Source: Limnomonas spitsbergensis (lineage: Eukaryota > Chlorophyta > Chlorophyceae > Chlamydomonadales). From it: a DNA stretch of 64,000 nucleotides. A program made the position numbers and the translations under genes. Shown in pieces: positions 31,601-39,200 of the stretch (position 1 is its first letter; each line of letters starts with the position of its first letter). Location: assembly GCA_037349105.1 (NCBI GenBank), contig JAYJMM010000039.1, positions 5,858,501-5,922,500 on the forward strand, given 5' to 3'. Below the pieces are notes generated by a model, which saw nothing but the letters and a program-made list of their open reading frames with translations, made no database searches and was not told the DNA's origin.

Positions 31601-34272
31601 GGCACACAGATTTCGGGGACAGAGGCAGCTATAGGAGCGCCAGCTGCTGGAGACGCAGGAGCCAAGAAAAGGAAGCAACCGGCCGTAGCTGCCGGCAGCG
31701 TCGCGCAGTTGAGGCAGGCGGCGTTGGCGAGGCAGGCGAACACCGAGGCTTCCACCGCAGCGGCGGAGGCAGAGGCGAGCGGGGATGCAGGCGGCGCGAG
31801 CGGGCAGCTGTCGATGCTTGCGCTTCACCGGGAGCTTGATGAGGTCAGCGCAGCGGGGAGCCTGACGGACTGGGCAACGGCGGCGGCGGGGGACGGACTG
31901 CCGCAGCAGTCGCAACTTGCTGCCGCTGCTGCGGCGGCGACGGCAGCGGCTTTTTCTCAGCAGCCTGCCTCTCAGCCGGAGCGGACGTCCCTGGGTTTCC
32001 TGGACCGGAGCATGCTTCCGCTGTTCAAGTCGAGGGTGGCGGCCAACCCCCTGGCCACGCTCAATGCCAGGTGCTGAGGGGGGGCATGGGGGAGCAGAGC
32101 AGACTCGACGTTTTCCACCACAGAATCGGGTTTTGGATATTTTGTATTCATGATTTTCCAACGCAAATCGTGTGTAGGGTGTATAAGGTGTATAATGTTT
32201 TCCACCACAAAATTTACCGCCGGTCAAACAACAAGGCAAACACGTGGGAGGAAACCGCATAGAAACCCTGAGCCACCTAAACCCTAAACCCTGAGCCACC
32301 TAAACCCTAAACCCTGAGCCACCCAAACCCTAAACCCTGAACCACCTAAACCCTATATCGAAATTGATCCTGGCTTACTGTCTTACGGTAATGCGGATGG
32401 GGACCCGCCCCCCAGCTGCCTTGTTTCCTAGTTTAGGTGGTTCCCCAGTTGCTGCCTTGTTTCCTGACCCCCCATGCCTTGTTTCCTAAACCCCCATGCC
32501 CCTGTAGGGCGAAGCTCTCTTTCTTGAGCGCAATCCGTTTTGGAATGTTGCGCTGGATGCACGTTTCCTCGATCCTTCAGGCTTTCGGAGGCATTGTCTG
32601 CGGGGCACATCCCGACTCACGACCTGAACCTTCTTCCTTTATGTCCCCCATTTCCTGCAGGGTTTCGGAGGCAGTGGCTGCAAGCCAAGATGCATTTTAT
32701 ATCGGGGTTAAGGTCCTGATCCTTTTTCATTCACGTTCTCCTTGCCCCCGAAAGTGTTGAAGGCAGAGTCTGTGAGGCAGATCCCAACTCAGATCCTGAT
32801 CTAGGGTGTGTTGCCACTCTTTTCCTCCAGGGCGTTGGAGGCAGCAGCTGCAAGGCATCCCAACAAAGGTCCTCAGATCCTGATCCTGATCTAGGGTGTC
32901 CTGTCACTCTTTTCCTTCAGGGTGTTGGAGGTAGCGGCTGCAAGGCAGATCCCGACTCAGATCCTCAGATCCTGATGGCGAGTGTCATGTCACTCTTTTC
33001 CTTCAAGGTGTTTGAGGCAGCAGCTGCGATGCAGATCCCAACTCAGATCCTGATTCAGGTTATCCTGACACTATTTTCCTTCAGGGTGCTGGAGGCGGCA
33101 GCTGCGAGGCAGAGTCGCGTCTCCCTCAACGCCAAGCAGGCGCTGAGGCGGCTGAGCCTGGGTGGAGGGGGCAGGTGTGGGGTCCATGGGAGGGGAGGAT
33201 GAGGGTTTAGTGTTTAAACTAAACCCTGAACCTTGGCGGAGGGGGCATGTGCAGGGTTTATGGGAGGGGGAGCTGAGGGTTTAGTTTTTATACTTAACCC
33301 TGAGCCCTTGGTGGAGGGGGCAGGTGCAGGGTTCATGGGATTAGGGGGCCCATGGGGTTGAGGGTTTAAACTGAACTCTTGCTGCAGCGCTCGAGCCATT
33401 GGCATCTGTAAGAACTTAACGAAGTTAGGCAGGTGCCTCAGCGCCACAACTTGCACGCTCTGGCTGTCCCCTAGTTTATGCAGTGTGCTGAAGCCGTTAG
33501 GCTGCACAAGAATCGAACAATGCAAGGCAGCTTCCTAAGCACCACAAGTCGCGCACGCTGGCTGCCCCCTAGTTCATGCAGTGTGCTCGGACCGGAATGC
33601 GGGCAGGAGGGCAACCTGTCCCATGCATAAAAAAAATGCCCTGCAGGACTCTGAGAATGCACCTCTCCTACCCACCTCACCCATTCTACCTGTATCAACA
33701 ATTGATCTAAAACTATAATGCCACGATGCCAGCTCAATTCCCGCCTCCGCCTCCACCCCTCCATTCCCCCCTACGCAGCTCATCTGCGGCTGGCTCCCAA
33801 GGCGGGAGCAAGCACAAGACGCTCATACCTCTAGCCCACCCTTCCCACCCACCCGACCTCATCCACACGACAGAAATCTGTCAACACGTTATACGGTAAT
33901 GCCTGCTTAGATTCCCGACTCTGCCTCCCCCCCTCCTTGCCCCCCCCTACGCAGCTCATCCGCGGCAGGCTCCCATGGCGCAAGCAAGATGATGCTCAAG
34001 CCCAGCACCTCGTACCCGCCCCACCCCGTCCACATAAGATACCATCGCTCAAAAAATGATGATGCCTGCTTAGATTCCTGATTCCGCTTCCCCCCCTCCC
34101 TTTCCTCATGCGCAGCTCATCTGTTGCAGGCTCCCAAGGCGGGAGCAAGCACAAGACGCTCAAGCCCAGCACCTCGTACATGGCCGGGGCGGCCGGGGGT
34201 AGCAACTCGGATGTGCTCCCCGCTGGCCTGCTGCTGGACAGCCTGATGGTGCCCAAAGTGCGGACAGGCTGA
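22651..34272 (+). CDS. coiled-coil protein of unknown function, 13 exons, about 1119 residues
   Basis: Exons: 22651-22854, 22959-23294, 23885-24349, 24730-24833, 26373-26466, 27272-27349, 28115-28225, 29254-30097, 30787-30908, 31322-32070, 33085-33174, 33388-33407 and 34130-34272. They sum to 3360 bp and every junction keeps phase, including a 20-bp microexon with a GTAAGA donor. Residues 1 to about 430 are almost continuous Glu/Gln/Leu/Ala heptad-like sequence. An acidic stretch follows (EEGDEEDDSDAEG), then a long Ala/Lys/Pro-rich region in exon 8 with a possible basic nuclear signal (KRKRG), a second acidic patch (EGEEEEEQTSDDENFD), KKRK in exon 10, and a Ser/Gly-rich tail ending KVRTG. 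The acidic and basic segments suggest a nuclear or scaffold protein; this is inference, and I do not recognise the family. Exon 3 could instead end at 24331 (CAG|GTCAAA), which also keeps phase; the model shown uses a GC donor. The exon 2 start is uncertain by a few codons. Confidence 0.75.
23340..23660. repeat. about 58-bp tandem repeat in intron 2
   Basis: Five or six degenerate units share CATGCATGCGGAGGC and a TTTGCATG block. The rest of the intron (23295-23884) is plain DNA ending in the ATGCAG acceptor of exon 3. Confidence 0.7.
24834..25443 (+). repeat. tandem copies of exon 4 with its donor
   Basis: Exon 4 end (GAGGACCGGCTGCAGGCGCA and on to GGCATCAG|GTGGGTG) recurs starting at about 24914, 25083, 25241 and 25398, roughly 157-170 bp apart. 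Each copy is followed by the same GTGCATGGGG intron sequence. Copies 3 and 4 keep an open frame and GGCATCAG|GTGG, so they could serve as alternative exon ends if an acceptor existed. Copy 2 has a TAG. Confidence 0.85.
25444..25860. repeat. GGGGATGTGCATCAGATGCAT minisatellite
   Basis: Degenerate 23- to 29-bp units built from GTGCATGGGGATGT and CATCAGATGCAT fill the intron after the exon 4 copies. Both strands are open for short stretches with Met/His/Cys-rich nonsense peptides, which I do not treat as genes. Confidence 0.8.
26080..26165. repeat. short direct repeat ATTCCACCTGTGAG/ATTCCACCAGTGTA
   Basis: Six 14- to 16-bp modules, ATTCCACC followed by AGTGTA or TGTGAG, lie in intron 4. Nothing else was recognised in 25860-26372 apart from the CCTCCAG acceptor of exon 5. 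Confidence 0.7.
26467..27271. other. intron 5 of the coiled-coil gene
   Basis: Mostly unique-looking G-rich DNA between the CAG|GTGTGG donor and the TTTGCGCAG acceptor. It has short internal repeats only (TCTGTGCCCAGGGTGGCA twice near 26885). No coding signal was seen. Confidence 0.5.
27318..28110 (+). repeat. tandem copies of exon 6 end plus donor and CAGCTACA modules (intron 6)
   Basis: The exon 6 end (CGGATCCAGGATACGCCCGG then AGGATG|GTGGGTGGGC) recurs six or seven times up to about 27900. Each copy is preceded by a run of an 11-bp module CAGCTACATGT/CAGCTACAGTT. From 27930 the module appears in the reverse orientation (TGTAGCTGAA). Confidence 0.85.
28226..28710 (+). repeat. tandem copies of exon 7 end (intron 7)
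   Basis: The exon 7 end, GGGCAGCAAAGGCTGACGCAG|GTAAGG, recurs in degenerate form near 28345, 28405, 28535, 28605 and 28690. The best copy is GCAGCAGAGGCTGACACAG|GTGAGG at 28686. The upstream part (GAGGACGGCTCAGATG) is also copied, at 28313 and 28496. Confidence 0.8.
28711..29010 (+). repeat. exon 6-derived repeat inserted in intron 7
   Basis: Three more units of the intron 6 repeat (GGATCCAGGATACGCC, ATGAGGATGGGTGGGCAGGA, CAGCTACATGTCAGCTAC) sit downstream of exon 7. So the array spans two introns with exon 7 between them, or was copied across it. 29011-29253 is intron DNA ending in the CTCCGCCTCCAG acceptor of exon 8. Confidence 0.8.
30098..30786 (+). repeat. intron 8, with a degenerate copy of exon 9
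   Basis: The segment 30582-30705 is a diverged copy of the exon 9 acceptor and exon (TGATGCAG then AGGCTGAGCGGGTCAGAGGC). The true exon starts at 30787 after CTGCTGCAG. A one-base shift and substitutions break the frame of the copy, so it is a pseudo-exon. The rest of the intron is unique-looking DNA. Confidence 0.75.
31125..31240. repeat. GATGTAGCTGAATTGTAGCTGAAATGCACCCC repeat in intron 9
   Basis: Three copies of a unit of about 35-50 bp carry the TGTAGCTGAA module also found in intron 6, about 3-4 kb away. The remainder of 30909-31321 is plain intron. Confidence 0.65.
32071..32659. repeat. intron 10, 5' part, with CCCTAAACCCTGAGCCACCTAAA units
   Basis: Four 22- to 23-bp units lie at 32263-32355. 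32388-32535 carries a TTGTTTCCT/TAGGGCGAAGCTCTCTTTCT segment that has a diverged relative at about 40150-40215 (AGCTGCGTTGTTTCCT, TAGGGCGTAGCTTTCTTTCT), so it is a dispersed repeat. Confidence 0.6.
32660..33084 (+). repeat. tandem copies of exon 11 acceptor and start
   Basis: Four units of about 90-120 bp each contain TTTTCCTTCAG or similar, then GG(G/T)GTTGGAGGCAGCAGCTGC and AGGCA. They match the acceptor and first codons of exon 11 (GGTGCTGGAGGCGGCAGCTG at 33085). Several copies have a perfect TTCAG acceptor, so alternative 5' exon ends are plausible. Confidence 0.85.
33175..33387 (+). repeat. tandem copies of exon 11 end plus donor
   Basis: The exon 11 end GGTGGAGGGGGCAG|GTGTGGGGT recurs as TTGGCGGAGGGGGCATGTG (33233) and TTGGTGGAGGGGGCAGGTG (33308), each followed by CAGGGTTTATGGGA/CAGGGTTCATGGGA. 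The second copy keeps an intact GCAG|GTG. Confidence 0.8.
33408..34129 (+). repeat. intron 12, with copies of the exon 13 acceptor and start
   Basis: GGCTCCCAAGGCGGGAGCAA, the start of exon 13 (34130), also occurs at about 33791 and, degenerate, at 33969, each after a CGCAGCTCATC...GC leader. A second duplication pairs 33425-33515 with 33528-33600 (CACGCTCTGGCTGTCCCCTAG and CACGCTGGCTGCCCCCTAGT). Confidence 0.75.
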
Positions 34273-35364
34273 GGCATGGAGACCGTACAAGGGGCTGGCG
34301 GGCTGCATCGCGGGCCCTTTTACACACCTCTTGATTGGACTGTATATATATGTATGACCGGGCGATTCTCGTCTGCCCTTTGTATCAAATGGTATGCAGC
34401 TTCACTTGACTTCAAAAACAATTTGCGTACAAGACGACTTGTAGAGGGGTGGAGAGCAATGAGGGCAGTTCTCTGATTCTCATGATTTGATTGATGGCTC
34501 TCGTTTTTTTTACGCTCGTGTTTACGCTCGTGTGATTTGGGTCCATTACCTAGGTCATATATGGATCCATCACACGCTTGTTTGATTGGGGTCCATTAGT
34601 ACTACTGGTACCGATATCTGACCTTTGCCTTTAGTTAAGACAAGATGTGACTGTTCACAAGTCCGTGCCCATTTTCATAACAAAATCACGTGAGTACCAG
34701 CAAGCAAGATCTGAGGAGTGAGCTTTTACAGTCCAGCAGATTTGAATTACATTTGATGTATGGACATGTGCCCATAAACCGGTACAGGCACTTGATACGT
34801 TAGGACATCGAGCGTAGTCGAGGTATTCAAAGGCGCTAACCATGCGTTTGAACCAAAACTAAAAGTGTTTACAAATCTCTGTCCCCGACAAGTAGGTCCT
34901 CGGGAACGATGGACAGTTAATATGTCAGTATAAACCGTAGATAATCGAACCAATAACCTGCATGCGACCTCCCCCTCCCAAATCTCTCTCTCAAACTTTG
35001 TACTTTGCAAACAAGCACACAAGCTCTGCCATCTCCTAGAAATTCCCCGACCCCCAAATACGAATTACGCAGGGGGACAACCACAACAGAGGTGAGTGGT
35101 TGCGCTGATCTTGTAACTAATAAAAACTGACAATCCCCGTCGCGGGGACCTCTTCTTGCCGCTTTCATATTAGTTTGCCCCTGATTACGTCTGAACCTGT
35201 CAGCATGCAAAACCCGGGTATTTAAATTCCCATTTGACTCGCCGGGGTAAAAACAAAATCGTATACTTAACACTCGTCTCAAGCCAAAACAATTGACAAG
35301 AAAGCTTGGCATTTCCAACTGAAATTCGCGTTCCCAATCGGGAACGAGTCCTTCAATTGATCCC
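34273..35364. other. intergenic DNA between two convergent genes
   Basis: The stretch contains short repeats (ACGCTCGTGT twice at 34510-34532; GGGTCCATTA at 34549 and 34591). A minus-strand frame stays open from about 35340 to 34917, but it enters directly from the 49-bp repeat and matches nothing I recognise. I see no supported gene. Confidence 0.4.
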
Positions 35365-35748
35365 TCATCCCCACACACAAATTCCTTTGAAGGGAATGCA
35401 ACGCAATGGATCCATCCCCCCCCACACAAATTCCTTTGGAAGGAATGCAACGCAATGGATCCATCCCCCCCCACACAAATTCCTTTGGAAGGAATGCAAC
35501 GCAATGGATCCATCCCCCCCACACAAATTCCTTTGAAGGGAATGCAACGCAATGGATCCATCCCCCCCACACAAATTCCTTTGGAGGGAATGCAACGCAA
35601 TGGATCCAACCCCCACACACAAATTCCTTTGGAGGGAATGCAACGCAATGGATCCATCCCCCCCACACAAATTCCTTTGGAAGGAATGCAACGCAATGGA
35701 TCCATCCCCCCATACAAATTCCTTTGGAGGGAATGCAACGCAAATCTA
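35365..35748. repeat. 49-bp tandem repeat, eight copies
   Basis: The unit is ACACAAATTCCTTTGGAAGG followed by AATGCAACGCAATGGATCCATCCCCCCC, with C-run length changes. Several frames of both strands are open, giving repetitive nonsense peptides. Confidence 0.95.
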
Positions 35749-36264
35749 GAGTATGTCGCAGAAATGTATTAAAAATTGAAATATCGTACCGTATTGTTCA
35801 AATATTTTGGGTTATCCCGCAATGCACACCGCAATTCACCAACGATAGCAGGTAGACCGTCTTCGGCAGGCTTCTGGTCACGAAGCCGATAGAGGAAATA
35901 CTTTGACCGGTCTTCAGCCTTCAGGCCTTTATGTAGTGACCCTTCAGGCCTTCCGTTGGTGAGCCTTCAGGCCTTCCGTTGGTGACCCTTGCACACCACC
36001 CTGCTCACATGTGCACGGCATCCCCCTCATTTCCTTTTTCAGCTGCAAACAACGTCTACTTACGGCGGGCCGCGCCGCGGCCGCCAAATGCTCAATTAGT
36101 TGGGCCCAACCTTGACCGGCCTACAGAAAAATGACATGCCCAAGCAGCATGTCTGGTCGCGCATGGGGCCTCTGGCCGGAGGCAAGGAGCCGAAATTAGC
36201 TGACCTGTAGAGCTGCCACAAAAAGTGTAGCCGAGCCGCGGAAAAATGGAGACACCGCGCCTTT
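35749..36264. other. 3' flank of the SGNH hydrolase gene
   Basis: It holds three copies of CCTTCAGGCCTT (35918-35975), two followed by CCGTTGGTGA. The rest is unremarkable. The 3' UTR of the minus-strand hydrolase should lie here, but no polyadenylation signal was identified with confidence. Confidence 0.4.
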
Positions 36265-39200
36265 TCAAACCAGCTTTGACAGATCCACCCATGTCTGAAC
36301 CGCCATTTGAATCACTTTGACCTTGTGATCCTCTGACTTCGATTCTTCAAGAACCAGCACCTTCAGTGGCAAGCAAAACACGGTCAGCTGCATGGCAGTG
36401 CATGGCCGAGAGACGCATGACATTGCATGGCAGTACATGTTCAGCAGCGCAAAAAACTGAGAATGCGTCATCAGCCGCATGGCAATGCATGGCCAAGAGC
36501 CGCACGACAATGCATGGCAGCGCATGGCAGAGAGCCGCATGGTAATGCATGGCCAAGGGCCGCATGGCAGTGCATAATCGAGAGACGCATGGCAATGCAT
36601 GGCTGTGCATAACCGAGAGCACAACAAGCAACGCGAATGGCAGGATAATATGGTGCACAAAGCGAGCAGTCGTTCGGGCACCCGAGGTCCACCAGCGAGC
36701 TGCGAGCGCAGTGTTGGAATGGCTGCGGAACCGTTGCCGAAACCAGCCTCGACTAAGAAACCCACCTGGACCACGCAATCAGAGCTGGCTGACACCCCGA
36801 AGAATTGGACGGTCATGGGCACCGAGTAGTGCTCTTCAGGCTTGAGGGTGTCGATCGTGATGACGTCCGGGTGGCAAGTGCAGCCTGAAACGCAAGAGAT
36901 GTTGGCCATCCCCATGCGCACGTACGAGCTCAGGAGCGTGAGTTCGAGGGTTATGCCCCTGCCCCCGCCCTCTTCCGCGCTGTCGCCGAACTTGGTGTCA
37001 AGGGAGACCCAAAGTACCGACCCCGGCTTCGTGGCAACCCATCCCGGCTTGAACTTCCCATTCTCGTGCTGCACGGTGGTCCAGCCGTCCGCCCTAACCA
37101 CCTTCATCTCCTCCGGCGGGCGGTCCGCCGCGTCCGGCGGGTAGAACTGCCCCTTGGTTCCGGAGCATCGCATGATGGGGATCTTGGAGGTGTCCAGTTT
37201 CAAGGGCTTGGTGGCGCTCCAAATGCCAGCAGGGATGCCTTTGTTGCTGTGCGACGCCTCCACCTCCGCCAGGTGCGCCTCAGCGTCCGCCAGGTAGCTA
37301 AGCAGCATGTCTGCAACCAGGAGCTCGCCAATCATGCTAGGGTGGACCGTGTCCGAGTACAACAACGATAGCGCGTGGCATTCTGAGGCCATGCCAAGCT
37401 TGAGCCTCGTGACGCTCTGCAACACCTTGAGGTAGGAGAGCAAGGGTTTAGGTTTAAGGGTTGCAGGTGTGTGCTTAGGGTGTAGGGCTGTAGGTGTGTG
37501 CTTACAGTTAAGGGTTGTAGGTGTGTGCTTCAGGTTAAGGGATTTAGGGCTGTAGGTGTGTGTGTTAAGGGTTCAGGTGCTTGAGAGCAGGTATCTGCTT
37601 ATGTTTAAAGGTTTAGGAGAGCATGTGTCAGCTTAGGGTTTAGGATTGTAGGTGTGTGCTTAGGGTTCAGGTGTTTGCTTAAGGTTTAGGGTTTAGGAGA
37701 GCAGGTGTGTGTTTAGGGTCAAGGGTTTAGGGTTGTACGTGTGTGCTTAGGGTTAAGGGTTGTGAGAGCAGGTGTGTGCTTAGGGTTTACAGTTGTACCT
37801 TCGTGTAGGAGAGTGATGCCATGCCGTAGTGCGCCGCCACCTCGTTGGTCTCGGCCTCGGAATCCGAGTGCTCGCCGCCGCCGCGCGGCAGGTCTTTGAA
37901 GCTTTGGGGGCACTCGGCCTCGCACTTAGCACCGTTGGCCATGATGCAATGCTCGATGCTCTCGGCGTCAGGGTGCCTGAACTTGTCCACTATGCGTTCC
38001 ATATTTAGGAAAATGGTGGCCGGGAACTTGGTGCTCCCGAATTTAAGCTGCAGCCGTCGCATCAATGTCTCTGCCGCAACAATCGTGTGCCCCGCCGGGC
38101 AGGGTTGCCCCCAGCAGGTGCCCTCCAGATACGGAAGGTGCTCCATAACCAGCAGGTCGACGCCACTGGGAATGAGCGGCTCGATGCATACGCTGTGGGC
38201 ATACATGTCGAAGGTGTGCCCAGGGATGCCGAGGTTGACAAGAATGTGGTCAGGGTGCGGCCAGGTGGCGTTGATGGTGTGCATGAGAGCGTTCAGCCAG
38301 CCGTGCTCCAACGAGAACTTTGAAACGCAGGATTCGTAGGCCATGCTGAGGGTGTGCACTCTCTGCAGCATGTGCGCCTCGTCGCGGTGAAAGCAACCAC
38401 CTAAACAGGGCAAGACAAGCTGCAGAGTAAGCGCTCATGAGCAATCACGTGGGATCTTGGATTGGCCGTGAATGGATCTTAGATCTAGGATCATCATACA
38501 TGAGCGGGTGGGCCTGCATAAGGTGACATATAGAGCGAAGTGAAGAATCTAGTGGCTATATGAGATCAATGAAGTGTTTGTTCATGTGCGATCCATGCAG
38601 TGGCCATGTGCGATCCATGCAGCTGCCATGTGCGATCCATGCAGCTGCCATGTGAGACCCATGCAGTGGCCATGTGAGACCCATGCAGTAGCCATGTGAG
38701 ATCCATGCAGTGGCCATGTGAGATCCATGCAGTGGCCATGTGAGATCCATGCAGTGGTCATGTGAGATCCATGCAGTGGCCATGTGAGATCCATGCAGTG
38801 GCCATGTGATAATCCATGCAGTGGCCATGTGTGATCCATGAAGTGGTTGTGTGAGATCCATGCAGTGGTCGTGTGAGATGCATGCAGTGGCTATGTGATA
38901 TCCATTCAGAGGCCATGCATGAACCATTCAGAGTCAATGTGAGATCCATAAAATGGCCATAAACTATCCATGCAATGACCATTTGTGATTCTGGCAGGTG
39001 CCATGTGTGAAGAAAGCAATGCTGACGTGGGTTCGAAAGCAATTGGAGTCACCTAAACAATTGGTCAAACCTCTCAGCGTGAAATGCAGTAGCTGGTCGT
39101 GTGGGAAATCGCAAAAGACTACTGAGGTACCGAAGATCTGAAGGGTGCCCTGGAGACACACATTCACGAGCGCCAAAAGCTGGGCCGATCCAACATCGAT

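Noticed and set aside
34917..35738. 273-codon minus-strand ORF
   Set aside because: One third is the 49-bp repeat. The rest has no recognisable motif, no start outside the repeat and no splice partner. It cannot be excluded but is not supported.
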